Assembly (NCBI RefSeq): GCF_003573695.1
Contig: NC_039366.1
Span: 160,894,770 to 160,958,769 of the forward strand
DNA length: 64,000 nucleotides
Direction of reading: 5' to 3'
Origin: Papaver somniferum
Lineage: Eukaryota > Streptophyta > Magnoliopsida > Ranunculales > Papaveraceae
Position numbers and translations under genes: made by a program. The notes beneath the pieces were generated by a model, which did not search any database, was not told where the DNA came from, and saw only the letters and a program-made list of their open reading frames with translations. Below are positions 1-11,212 of the stretch, in pieces. How positions within the stretch are numbered: position 1 is the stretch's first letter; the number at the start of each line of letters is the position of its first letter.

Positions 1-254
1 AAAACTTTAAGAATGGGCTTGACATGGCTTTATATAAGAATTATCCATTGTTGAATGTTTTGCTCTGAGTGAGTATTTGAGAGGGTTGTAGGTTTCTTTT
101 GGTAAGGTAGAATAACTGACAGTATGAAGGAACTTTGTTCAATTACTGAATGTTTGATGAACAAATAAGAACTTTGTACGCTCTTTGAAGGAAAATAAAT
201 TACATTTTGAAATGTGCTTGAATGATGATAAAAGATTAATTTACTTGTTGTTGG
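1..254. other. 3' flank of the Tat pol remnant
   Basis: This stretch lies downstream (on the minus strand) of the integrase stop. I see no reading frame, terminal repeat or tandem repeat in it. By position it should be the 3' untranslated region of the gypsy element whose 3' LTR would lie outside the window. Confidence 0.4.
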
Positions 255-1860
255 TCAGGCGTAATAGGTCTTGAGCCATTTGCCGTTGATTATATTTCCT
301 TCTACTCCTCCATTAACCGCTAAGATTTTATAGTATCCGCTGGACACCGCTTTGATGATCACATACGGCCCTTCCCATTTTGGAGAGAACTTGGGAGCAG
401 AAATATCTTGTTGAATGTGTTTTACCGTTTTTAATACCAAATCTCCTACTTGGAATGTTCGGGGTCTTACCATTTTGTTGTAAGATCTGGAGATCCTTTG
501 TTTGTATGCTTCCACGTATTTTTCTGCCTTAGCCCTCCTCGATTCAAGCATGTCCAGTTCAGCAATTCTTGAGTTGGACACTTCGACTTCATCCCATTGT
601 ACTCTACTAGTTATTGCAATCCTTGCTGAAGGAATTTTGATTTCTGCCGGGAGTATGGCGTCAGCTCCATAGACGAGAGAGTATGGCGAAGTTCCGATCG
701 AGCTCCTTAGTGCAGTCCGATAGGCCCATAAAGACATAGGCAATTGTTCATGCCACGTTCGAGGATTATTATGAATTGTTCGGCTGAGAATTCGGATCAA
801 AGTTTTGTTGGTGCTCTCTGCTTGTCCGTTTCCTTGGGGATAGTACGGTGTGAAGAGAACTTGTTTGATGTCGTATTCCTCGAGCAATTCTGTCACATGC
901 TTGTTGGCAAAAGGAGTTCCATTATCGGTGACAATGTGTTTAGGGACACCGAATCTATATATTATGTATTCTTTGAAGAAGGGTGCAATCGTGACTCCGG
1001 TGGTACTTCGAAGAGGAATAGCTTCAACCCATTTGGTGAAATACTCAGTTGCAGTGATGATGTATTCATGCTGCTTCGAAGATGCTGGATTGACTTTACC
1101 GATAATATCCAGTCCCAGCTATAAAAATGCCATGGACTATTCACAGAATTCAATAGGAGACAAGGAATGTGGATGAGATTACCATGGACTTGGCATTGAT
1201 GACACCTATGAACGTGCGCAGCTGCATCGTCTTCCATGGTCGGCCAATAATATTTCTCATGAATTTGGAGAAATAATTTCCTTTTTCCTTGATGTTCTCC
1301 ATCATGCATTTCCTTCAAAATTGTTGGGATTTCATGCTCAGCTAAGCATCTCAACAAGTTCCCACCAAAGCTTTTACGGTATAGGATTCCATCAAGAAAG
1401 ACAAATCTTTTAGCTCTCTGAATGAGTTTGATTGTTTCTTTCTTTTCTAGCGGCAATTCCTTGTCCGAAGGTACTTGATGCAAGGTTCCCTCCAGTCCCC
1501 AGTGTGATGGACCGTCAAAGCTTCTAAGTGATGAGGAGGCGTCTGGAAATTGGGACAAGATCTTTGCAGATTTCTTGATTGAGCCTCCATGGAAGGCCAA
1601 TAATATCCCATCCTTTGAAGCTTTCTGTAAAATGTTACTACCAATGTCTGTCCGCAGATTTCTTCATGTATACGTTTGAGTTGTTCGTCCGCTTCGCCGT
1701 TTCCGAGGCATCGTGATAAGGACCCATCAGGATTTCGATAATATAACGCTCCATGAAGCAAGAAATAATTCTTTAATTCCTTGAGACTGACTTTCCCTTC
1801 TGAAAGAGGACTGCTCAATTCATGAATAATAGGCGCTCGCCAATCGTTTGCTTAAATGTC
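255..1860 (-). pseudogene. Ty3/gypsy (Tat-type) integrase, decayed
   Basis: The integrase region of a Tat-lineage retrotransposon polyprotein, which would insert element cDNA into chromosomes. Reading from high to low coordinates, a first zinc-binding (HHCC-like) module lies at about 1822-1590 (motif GYYWPSM). A second lies at about 1440-1190 (KYYWPTM, then CHQCQVHG). The DDE core follows, with Asp in LDIIG (near 1112), Asp in VTDNGTPFAN (near 920) and Glu in GNGQAESTNK (near 825). A C-terminal GPY/F module (WEGPYVI) ends near 255. The three catalytic acidic residues remain, but the frame changes at least at 1480-1450 and 1140-1110, so no full protein can be made. The first zinc module has lost several ligands (Gln where His is usual, CPNF for CxxC). 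It follows the RNase H remnant directly, in usual gypsy order. Confidence 0.85.
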
Positions 1861-2512
1861 TTCAACTTGAGAAATCCAGGTAGATGACACAACACGCCTC
1901 TGTACTGTGATTGTTTTCTCTTCTCCTTCGAATTGCAGCTTAGAAACGAGAGTTGCTAGGCAGTCAGCATGCCTATTGTTAATTCGTCCAATATGGACAA
2001 TCGTTGCATCAACAAAATGAGTTAATATCCGCTGAGCTTCAGTTCTGAATGCGGCGAGCGTGATTTCTTTGAGAGAGTATGCTCCGTTCATTTGATTGAC
2101 CAGTATTTTTTGAATCTCCTCTTATCTCAAGGTGTGTTGCTCCTGCTTGCTTGGCCAGGGACAAACCTAATAAGAAAGCTTCATATTCTGTTGAATTGTT
2201 GGTGCAGTGAAAATACAACTTGAACGAGTGTGAGAAGACTTCGCCCGATGGAGATATTAGCACTACGCCCGCTCCTCCAGTGTCATTGCTAGGGGTGGCA
2301 GATCCGTCAAAGTATAAAAGCCACGTTTCTTCTTTGATAACTAAGACCTCTGGAAACTCACCAGGCACATCTTCATGTAACATTGTTGCATCTTCTCCTG
2401 GAAAAGCAGCGAGCAAGTCTGCAACTGCTTGGCCTTTGATTGCTTTAGGCGGTACACAAGCTATGTCAAATTCTGATATCCGAAGCAGCCATTTTGCTGG
2501 TCTCCCTATCAA
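1861..2512 (-). pseudogene. Second (archaeal-type) RNase H domain of Tat gypsy pol
   Basis: An extra RNase H domain lying between the RT-linked RNase H and integrase, a known trait of Tat-lineage elements. Visible catalytic-type motifs are LYFDGSATPS (Asp), NNSTEYEAFLLGL (Glu), LEIRGDSK (Asp), then HIGRINNRHADCLATL (final Asp). The reading frame shifts near 2110, where the GDSK segment passes to the continuation NQMNGAYSLKEITLAAFRTEA. The upstream linker contains AKWLLRISEFDI and KGQAVADLLA, typical of gypsy connection domains. It is non-functional as it stands because of the frameshifts. Confidence 0.8.
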
Positions 2513-2757
2513 GGCTGGCTTTGACAGTAAAAACTATATAGGGTCGGCTTTGGAAACGAGCACGACTCTGTTGGATAGCAAATAGTGATTGAATTTCTGG
2601 ATCGCATGTACCAATGCTAGACACACTCTTTCGGATTTTCGGGTATCGGAGTTGAGCGTCTCTCATTGTACGGCTGAAGTAGTAGATCGGTCATTCGATG
2701 CTTTCTTCGTATTCTTGAGCGATAAGTGCTCCGATAGCAACATCACTGACCACAACT
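2513..2757 (-). pseudogene. RT-linked RNase H fragment, truncated at 2757
   Basis: The start of the gypsy RNase H is readable as VVVSDVAIGALIAQEYEE (2753-2691), then in shifted frames as YFSRTMRDAQLRYP and LALVHAIQKFNHYLL. Upstream of the VVVSDVA motif the coding match stops abruptly at about 2757, where sequence copied from an LTR begins. The reverse transcriptase fingers and palm, with the YxDD box, are absent from the window. Frame breaks and an in-frame stop show decay. Confidence 0.75.
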
Positions 2758-4079
2758 CGGGTATGGCCGGCCGGCTGGGTTACCCGGTCCCGCACACCTT
2801 TCCTTATTTTATAATATTTTTCGTGAATCCACGAAGTTATGGAGAATTCACGAGTTTTGCAAAAACAAGGAAAGTTGCTAAAACCAAGGAGTTTCCATGA
2901 GTTCATGAAATAACAAAAAATAAAGAAAATAATGGGAGAGGCATGGACCGACCATGGCTAGGACACGGCCGCCCGGCCCACCCCGAGCGCCTCTTATTAT
3001 TTTATTATTATTTATTGTTTTCTCATGTTCTGCGAAGGATTCCTCATTATTTCATATTTTTGGACGCTCGTTCGTGCATCCGGATGCTCAGTCGTGCATC
3101 ATTGTCGAGTACACTCGCACCATTTTTGTGGGACTTACTCAGTGATGGTCCAGATGCCCGGTTATTGAGTATTTATTACTAATTTATGAAATTCAGCGGA
3201 GAATAATTCATGAAACTGAGTAATAAAAATGAATAGTTGTTTATTATTAATTCATAGGATTAGCTGTGGATTCGACTACGAATTCAGAATAATAAAGCAC
3301 GCATTACCATCCTATGGGATCAATGGTTCGACCATATAATCAGAGTAATTAAAATTATCTATCATCATTTCATGAGATCAGTTGTGGATTCGATCATGAA
3401 ATCGGAATACGGGATAATGTAGTAGTGTTATTTCCATTCTATGAGATCAAGTCGTGAATTCGATCATGGAATCAGAGCAATTTTTATTGTCATTCCATGG
3501 GATCAGGCTGTGGATTCGACCATGGAATAGGAGCAATAATAGATTATTCTGGGAATTCAGTAGTGAATGTCGCGGCAGAAATAATCTATTGCAGAAATAA
3601 TATTATCCAGTTAAGGCGTCACATCCGTTCTGAATGGTGCATAGTCAAGGAGTCACGGTGTTGTTTACGACCTGAAGGCGTTAGTGCTCTCAATCTACGG
3701 AGAACCGCCTGAATCTATACACGGTCTCTCCACATAATCAGGGAACGATGAGTGTCACCGACGTACTGAAGGCGTTCGCCGGCAAACTATTCTTCTATGT
3801 GGAGGTGGGTATGTCTCCTGAAGTCAAGGAACAGTGAGTATCACCGACATCCTGAAAGCGTTAAGCTCTCAATCTACGGAGAACCTCCCAAATACGTTAT
3901 TCTGCACAAAGGTCATGACGAAATGCCAGGGATCGAAAACGCTCAGCTAGTGGAGGATTTTTGAAAACATACTCATCATGGCTTTGTAAAATATGAATCG
4001 ATGCATGTCTGAAAGCCGTGTCGAAAACATGCCTCATGATTTTACGGTTTTGCCCTTTGTTGAAAATCCACCATCAACA
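2758..4079 (-). mobile_element. Truncated Tat-type LTR (probable 3' LTR, U3 part only)
   Basis: This segment matches the outer part of the long LTR at 10365-14440: 2758-3240 matches about 12649-13149, and 3250-4079 matches 13610-14440. Both end, on the plus strand, in ACCATCAACA, so the minus-strand LTR start is TGTTGATGGT. The copy lacks the last ~2.3 kb of the LTR and abuts RNase H coding sequence at 2757. It has no counterpart of the 458-bp insertion at 13150-13607. The minus-strand bases just before the LTR start (GCAGCGGACTTAA) look like a degenerate polypurine tract, which favours a 3' LTR. Confidence 0.75.
3250..3528. repeat. Array of five imperfect hairpins (copy 1)
   Basis: There are five units at 3250, 3309, 3367, 3436 and 3492, spaced 56-69 bp. 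Each has a short stem around a similar loop with core GATCA...GTGGATTCGA. The stems differ from one another but remain paired: ATTTCATGA with TCATGAAAT, ATTCCATGG with CCATGGAAT, ATTCATAG with CTACGAAT. The same array recurs at 13610-13888. Confidence 0.8.
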
Positions 4080-7000
4080 TTAAGTCCGCTGCTTAGTGGG
4101 GAAAATTCATGTTTCGCAGTAATGCATTAAATGGTGATTTTCAATCGATGAGATTGGTGGTTGAACTCAATCTACAAAGGTGTGCCTCAGAATCCTCGAT
4201 TTGCTCCAATGGTGTCATGTACGAGCAAATGCACAGATAAGGACCCTGATAGCAAGATAGAGTGTCATCTCGTGAGCGTGGAGAGATGAGGTACTGCTGA
4301 TTTGAAAAACCAGTGAATGTTCACACAGTGGAAACTTATGTGAAATTAAGTTTTTTATTTTCAGCAATTGCTAGAAATGAACAATTTTTGATGAAATAAT
4401 GTTTGCATGGATTTTGTGATCTGGTAGTATATGCACAAAACCAATAGTGTTCATTCGGTGGGAGTCGCTCACACGGTGAAAATAATGTGAATTGTTCACA
4501 TGATGGAAGTTTCGTGAATTGTTCACAGTTTTATGAAAATCACGTTATGGTTGTGCATAAAGAATTTTGTTCGTCTTTGCAGGTTTGAAGGAGCGAACAA
4601 ATTCTCGAGATTGTAATCACTACAACTAGTGAAATTGTAAATAGGTAAGAGTTGGATAGTTACCATTTTTGTAGACACTGTTGTGAGCACCTTTATTCCA
4701 TGATTCATTGTTTTGTTGAATCCTGCGCTTTGTATGAACGATGTGTCGAAGTAGCCACTTTGCAAGAATGACTGACTCCCGTGATGATAATTCCAAAGAT
4801 GGTGTTTCCAGAGATGACATCTCTACGGATGCAACTTTAAGAAATGGTACTTCTGGGACCTCTGAGTGATGGTGAGAGATCCTTCATACTGAGTTGTACT
4901 TCTGGTTATTTCATTAGCTTTACCACAAGATGATCGAATAGTGAGATCCCGAATCAATGTAGACTCCACGGAAATGGAAGAAAGTCTACGGGAGCGGAGA
5001 ACCCAGCAGTAAGGACTACAGGATGACGTGCAGTCCCCAGCCGTTTCTTTGGTGAGTTGTTAGCGCTCCTTGTGTCATGACTTTTCCCTGACCGTGCAAT
5101 TAGGATCACGAGACCAAGGTTTGTTATGTATTTTCAGAATTTTGCTCCATCACGGTCTTCAATTTGTTCCCGGACAAACAATTCAGGAATCCAACACTGA
5201 TGAAGAAGTCGATGTAAGTATCTCTTTCGTGCAGGTGATCGTGGCATCTCATTGAATGAAATAATAATTATTATTATTGTCGATGTACCCAGGAGGAAAT
5301 CATTGTAGATAAGAAGCATGTTGACGAAGCGTGCTCTTCTTTGGGACATGAGAATATGGAGAATTCCCAAAATCCAGAACCGAATGGAGATAGCGGCGTT
5401 GCCGATGGAGACTTCGGCGTTGCTAAGCCTTCAAATGATTTAGATACTCCCCTAGTAAGTATATCTCCTGTAATATATTTATAGAAGTATGAACTTGCTG
5501 ATTTGTGAGTGAATGAATGAATGAGAATCCATGTGAGTATACGAGTAATTTCGCTGAAATACGTCACCAGAAAATTTCAGACTTCAGCCTTTTAGTAAAA
5601 AATGCTGTAGAATCCTCGTTTGGAGTCGGATTTTCGATATCTGCATATGTATCTTCAAGCCCAGGAAATTTCCAAGCTTTTTCAAAGAAGATTTTTGACT
5701 TTTGAGCATGTTTAGGGCTTGAAAAAAGCGAAACAGTAAAGTTCCAGGAGACTTTCAGGATTTTCCCAGATTGCATGTTGCCCAATGTTTTGGCCACATC
5801 TCTTCACTCGTTCCTCCGATTATTATGAAATTTTTACATGTTGTAGAGGACTTCCATACGAAGAGAATGGTGTATGACCCATACCTATATTATTCACCAA
5901 TTTCTCCCAGATTGCTACTTTGTGCAGGACAGTGTAAAATCATCTTATACGAGCTTGTTGTAAAACACTCATGTTGTGTCTTTTGACCATTCGCTTGTGT
6001 ATTGAACGGTTGATGAAGGATTTTAATGTCATTGATACATTTGAGATCAGGACCTGATTGATACATGAGCGTGGTGCTTGCAGTGTCATCTTGTTTCTGT
6101 CAGTCGCAGAAACATCAATTCTGAAATCCTGGTCACGGGACCATAACTGAGGTTGCTCTCAAGAGGAGGTGATGTAATAACCATGATTGCATTTATTGGT
6201 GGCAGCATTCCTTTTATGATGAATTATCAACACATGAGAGTCTGGTGCCACGGGTCTTGGACTGTGAAATTGATCGTCATGATCAGTGGACCGTCAGTCC
6301 CCAGTATTTTGTTGAATCTCTCCCTTTCGTTTTCCCTTCTTCTGGCAAGACCTAGATAGAGGACCCGGGTAGAAAAATTGATGTAAAGACCTAGGTGGTC
6401 GAAGTTGGAGGTACCTTGATGAAGGATTTAGCGATGGTGGACATTGATCGACTGTGGAAGTTATGAATCTCGTCCACGAATTTCTGCTTGCGCGTTGTAT
6501 GCTCTGGAAGCCGTAGAAACCTCATACGTCGTCGGAATTCGATGCTTGACCCCATATTTTGAAGATAAGAGACTGAGTTATCACATGAGAATATAATCAC
6601 TCAATTTGGAGTTGTTGAGGTCAGCCAACGAAGCGTGCACATTTGTAATTTGAAATCCCGTATAACACTTTCAGATTTCGTAGACCTTACGGTAAAGGCC
6701 ATATCTTTCAGCTCGTACGTCCGATTGATGCACCCTTTTGGTATGTTGTATAAAGGATATAGAAGAAAATCTTTCATTGAGGAAGTATTATCCCATTCCT
6801 CACCCATTGATACATTTTTGTAAACCCATGGGCTGAAGCATGTTGTACCTCATTTGTAGAGGTGATGAGAACATCTTGTAGAAGACTTTGGATCGTGCCC
6901 GTCCATCGTACAAGCTTCAAAAATACTTTCATGTGAAAATATCTTCATGTATACACACCTTGATATGAATCATTAGTGCTTGGAGAAGTCCGCTTCATCG

Positions 7001-8280
7001 AGCAATACTTCAGAGAATTGTTAATTGATGAAGCCCTGTCATGAGGATGTTGCTCTTGAGACCGTTGTTGATGCTAGATCACGATTGAAATTTCTCCAGA
7101 AATTCTTGTTGATGCTGAGACCATGAACGGAGTTCCTCCACATATCCTTGTTGGTGCCGACATTATGGTTGGAGTTGCTCCAGAGACCGAAAAATTCTAG
7201 AACCATGATTATATATAGCCTTTGCGCCTTCATTCAGTGAGCCTTTTACATTTACAAACTAGTTGGTGAGTTGAGAATTCCTAATATGAAGATGTTCTAG
7301 GATTTTAACCCAAATTCTCCTGAATATGACTTACTGCGAAGTGGCTTCGTCAGGGGATCGATGTTGTTGTGGTAGATAACAACGGCAGTCTCCATTCTGG
7401 ATGTGAGGAGAAAAGTTCCTTGGTCGTGCAAGTCTTGTGATATAGAGAGGTTCCGTTGATGAAGTTTCATGAAATCACATCAGATTGCAAAATTCCAATA
7501 AGATCAAGTCCCCCGTGTATGTTGAAGGAGTTTGTGCCATCCATGGATGAATGATGTTGCATCTGCTTCAGAAGTCTTATCATGGGATAATGAAGACTTA
7601 TCGGTTGTAGTTCAGTTACACTTTCATTGTGCTGGTGTTGAATCAACGTGTCACCGTCGACATATTTGTGCTAAATCCAGATGCACCACTATCGAAGGTG
7701 CACTCTTTGATTGGGAGTACAATTTGAAGGCTTCTTAGATGCTTGATCATTGAAGCGTCATATCCCTTGAGCATGTCTTAGGTTTGATCGTCTTGGCCCC
7801 AACTATTTTCTGTTGATTCAACATTTCTTTCGTTGCGGTAGTGGGATTCAACACTTGTGCAGACATCAGAGCTTTCTAGTTTTGTGGCACACATGGACAC
7901 TCCTGAAAGGCTATGGAGAAACTCCTAAAGTGATCTTTTCCATGATTGGACATCATCTCAGCAATGAACGTCTCAGTGCTCGATTCGGAGAAGTGTCAGA
8001 TTCAACCACTTGGTAAAATACTAATGCGGTGAAGTTACCATTCATAACGTCTTGCAGAGTTGATAGCAGAGTTGGGTCCCCATACTGGGATAACATTTGA
8101 GGGAATAAATGACATAGACATGGGAGGAATGAGACTTGCCTGAGTGTGGGACCTCTTGATGAATTTCTATGCATCTTTTGCAGGTTCTTGCTTCAATCTC
8201 GTCAAAGTTCGAAATTCCTTCAAGTGCTCTGATGGAACATCCGCCAAATCTTCTGGATCAGAACTTTCTTCGTTGGAGAG
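4080..8280. other. Internal Tat region without recognisable pol
   Basis: 4.2 kb between the truncated LTR and the protease remnant. I found no reverse transcriptase, RNase H or integrase motif on either strand. Visible structure: candidate plus-strand exons near 4769-5455; two diverged copies of a ~90-bp segment (5773-5865 and 6685-6780, both with GGCCAxATCT and CCGATT cores); and short tandem units of ~45-50 bp at 7060-7185 (TTGTTG(A/G)TGC(T/C)GA core). It is probably the 3' untranslated or accessory-ORF region of the element whose gag lies to the right. Much pol was apparently lost, or the element never had it. Confidence 0.4.
4769..5455 (+). pseudogene. Candidate antisense accessory ORF, spliced (speculative)
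   Basis: Antisense to the retroelement, an ATG at 4769 opens a polar frame beginning MTDSRDDNSKDG. A separate frame of about 55 codons (5285-5455) is rich in Asp, Asn and Glu (NPEPNGDSGVADGDF). Splice-like junctions lie nearby: GTAAG/GTGAG donors at 4637, 5052, 5215 and 5455, and a GTAAGT...CAG pair at 5215-5236. Tat-lineage elements are known to carry antisense accessory ORFs between pol and the 3' LTR, and this region is in that position. I recognise no domain, and no single splice path could be proven. Confidence 0.25.
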
Positions 8281-8745
8281 ATGTACAACCAAAGACGCTT
8301 TGTCAGTAATCATCTTCTCGAATCCACGTCCATCCGAGAATCATGTCGTATATGGGATATTCCCTGATTATGTGAAACTTGGTTTCCGTCCAGGTTGAGC
8401 CAACTTTCATTTTGAGAGTGATGAAACCGTATGCATCTTTGAGTGTTCCTTCGTGGTCTCTGATTGAGATGAGAGCATGAGTATATTCTTGTCGAGTGAT
8501 GCCTGCGACTCTAAGGGATTTCAGTGAAAAATGTTGATAGCGGTGCCAGTATGGACCAACGTTCTCCCGAATTCGTTTCCTTTGATATGGACTGCAGTAA
8601 GCAGTCCCCAGTCGTGCATCTCTTTGTTTGTGGATGAAGGTTCAAGGAGTATTCCAGGATGGACAAACATCTGACACAATATGATTCGGTGTTGTGAACG
8701 TGTGTTTTCTTTGTGCCTTTGATGGATAGAGCAATTCACAGATAT
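8281..8745 (-). pseudogene. Retropepsin-like protease of Tat gypsy, inactive
   Basis: The aspartic protease of the gag-pol polyprotein. The active-site strand reads GRTLVHTGTAINIF, so His replaces the catalytic Asp of the usual VDTGxS. The flanking frame continues after a one-base shift near 8520 as SLRVAGITRQEYTHAL. The C-terminal motif DMILGWTWI corresponds to the conserved ILG(R)xWL of the family. Loss of the Asp plus the frameshift means it is dead. It follows gag in usual order on the minus strand. Confidence 0.7.
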
Positions 8746-8848
8746 GTTCGATCAACGATTGAACTGCTTCTTTAACTGGTTGTTCAGAGAGTGTAAAGGT
8801 TCTGACTGAGAGAGGATTCTTGTGTACTTTTTCAGTCCCCAGTTGAAG

Positions 8849-10305
8849 TTATTGTGGATCAACTTTCTCTTTGAAGATGTGCTCCAAAATATTGTAGTTA
8901 CTTGTTGGATGATTGATGAATCTATGAAGGTGACAGTACCTGGGATTCTCCATTTCTTCTTTAGTTGGCTTTCTCCTGATGAACGACAATTTGATTACAC
9001 CATCTTGAACCCAGACTTCCAGAAAAGAGAAGTTTGAGTCTGTCTGATCATTTCCTTGTTCGTTGATGCAGGGTCGAGGTTTGTGCATTTTAGGATTGGT
9101 TATCTTTTATTTGCGCTTTCAGAGGAGCCTGAGATGTTGGATAAGCGCTCTGATGTTGTGTCTCGGCTTTCCTTTCACTCCTTTCAGCAACAATGTTTGT
9201 TGAAGACTGGAAATCATACTGATTGTTGACTAGGCGTCGTCTGCTTCGAGTGTCTCGCGGTCCCTCGGTTTTGAAAGTTTTTGTTCTTTCCAGTAAGCCT
9301 GGAGCAGTAGTTGTTGATCGCTTAGCCGCTTCATGGAGTTCTGAGAAAGTTTGGAACCGGAGAATTTCCAGCAAGACTCTGTAGACAGGGATCATCCCGT
9401 TGATGCACAAGTCCACCAATTTTTGTTCAGTAACATTAGGATCATGATAGTCCAAGGATTGAATTCTGAACCTCTTCACATATTCGTTCGGATGTTCAGT
9501 GTTTTTCTAAGTCATTCTCCCTAAGTCAAAAAGAGTAATCTGCTCTGAAACGAAGAAGTATTTCCTGTAGAAGGCATTAACCATTTCTCCCCAATTAACG
9601 ATGCTCCTTGGTGCGATGTTGTTGTACCATGTATATGCTCGTCCGGTCAGAGACTTTGAGAAATTCTTCAGTCGGACGACATGATTGTGTTCATGTTCTC
9701 CTAATGCCTCCAGGAATCGAGAGACATGCTCTCGGGTGTTCCCCGTTCCATTGTAAAGTGTGAACGTTGGATAAGTATAGACTTTCGGGAGAGAAATCCT
9801 CTGTACAGAAGAGGAATGGGGAGGTTGATGACGATGGACAGATGGTGCTTTGCCCTTTCCTCGATTCTCCATAAAACGTTCAAAGTCTTCGCGAGTGATA
9901 AAACCAGCAGGTTCTACATTTTGTGGACTTCATCATTGTCGTGAACTAGAATAACCTCAGGATCAGTGGTCGGAGGTGTTTCCATGTCTTTTCCCTTCTC
10001 CTGAGTTTTGTGTCGGTGAGAATTTTGAGGTAGTTGCATAACTCCTTCTGAGTGGTGTCCATGTTGTTCTGATTTTTGGCGAGAACTTCCTGGACCTTCA
10101 TGAGATCGGCAATAGTAGGTGGATTTTCTCTGATTTCTTCAGGAGACCGACCGAAGAGTGGATTACTTCCGATATTGGTTTGTGGAGGAGTAGTATTACC
10201 ACCATCGTTGGAAGTAGGAACGGTTTCTGGAGTACCACCGCTATTGCTAGTGCTAGCATTATTTGGGTTAGGATTGATAACTGAACCTGACCTAAGATCA
10301 ACCAT
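8849..10305 (-). pseudogene. Tat-type gag, decayed
   Basis: The structural capsid protein of a gypsy element. From high to low coordinates: an N-terminal MVDLRSGSVINPNPN segment rich in Asn, Thr and Gly (10305-9950); the gag capsid domain with YTYPTFTLYNGTGNTREHVS and GRAYTWYNNI (9872-9507); its C-terminal half with QKLVDLCINGM (9479-9360); a basic linker; and a CxxH...H zinc-finger-like box, NPRYCHLHRFINHPTSNY, in which the last ligand is Tyr instead of Cys. At least three frame changes (about 9945, 9500 and 9089) break it. The start near 10305 lies about 45 bases from the primer-binding region, as expected for gag. Confidence 0.8.
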
Positions 10306-10348
10306 TTTGTGAAAATGAGAGATTGCAACCGAGAGATTAATCTCCAAT

Positions 10349-10362
10349 TATGGTCGCCAATC
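10349..10362 (-). other. Primer-binding-site-like sequence
   Basis: On the minus strand TTGGCGACCATAAT follows the 3' end of the LTR (...TATCCA) by a few bases and precedes gag. Position and the TTGGCG start suit a tRNA primer site. I could not assign the tRNA. Confidence 0.5.
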
Positions 10363-11212
10363 TTTGGATAGGGAAAAACGGTTCGCTGGTTTTCTAGGAA
10401 AGTGGAGAGTCGAGCATGCTGTCGAGACTCCTCGACCGAGAAAACTGCTGAACCTCACACAGATGAACCGCTGCAAAGGGAGTGCTTAGATTCGAGAGTT
10501 CAATCTGTAGGACTCGGCCTAAACCAAGTCAATGGTCGTTCCAGACTCAATTCGGTCACAAAGAGGGAGATGGGTTGATCTGTAGGAGGGAAGCTGAGAA
10601 TTGTGTAGGATCAGTGATGATCAAGGATTGTGGATGTGTTGAAGGTTTCTGCAATTTTTGGTGAACTGATGAGTTCGAATAAGTTCTAATAGATTGATGA
10701 ATTCTTGAGAGTAGTTACTCGAGAAATTCGGAAATTGATGATAGCTAGTGATCATTCGTTGTTTTCAATCTTGGATTCAGAGACTTATTTTGATTGTTAG
10801 AATCGTGAACACCTTGATCTCTATAAGTGTGACGGTTTCTTGAGTGAAAGAGTGGGCAAGTGGGAGATCGTGTTAAAGTCAGTTCCATGTCATGTGGAGA
10901 CTTGACTGATCGTGTACCCACTACTTTGCTAACTCCTTCAACCGTTTGCACGACTTACGCACATTTCTCGTCGTGGATGAATCCACGTGCCGTAGACCGC
11001 CAGATCAAAACCCTAAGTAATATCCCCCCATTTGTGACGTGATTGATTTCTCACGAATCGTGGAGTCTGCAAGGCAGACATGTATTAGTTAGTCAGTTGT
11101 TGACTAATTAGACAATGGGGTCTAGGTTTGTTGAATCGAGCATAAGTGGTGAATGCTCAGCGATTCATGGATTGAACATGTAGTTCTCTGAGAATTACTG
11201 ACCAGAGCGACT

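Noticed and set aside
744..1176. Plus-strand ORFs of 126 and 108 codons
   Set aside because: Shadows of the minus-strand integrase, which has clear motifs.
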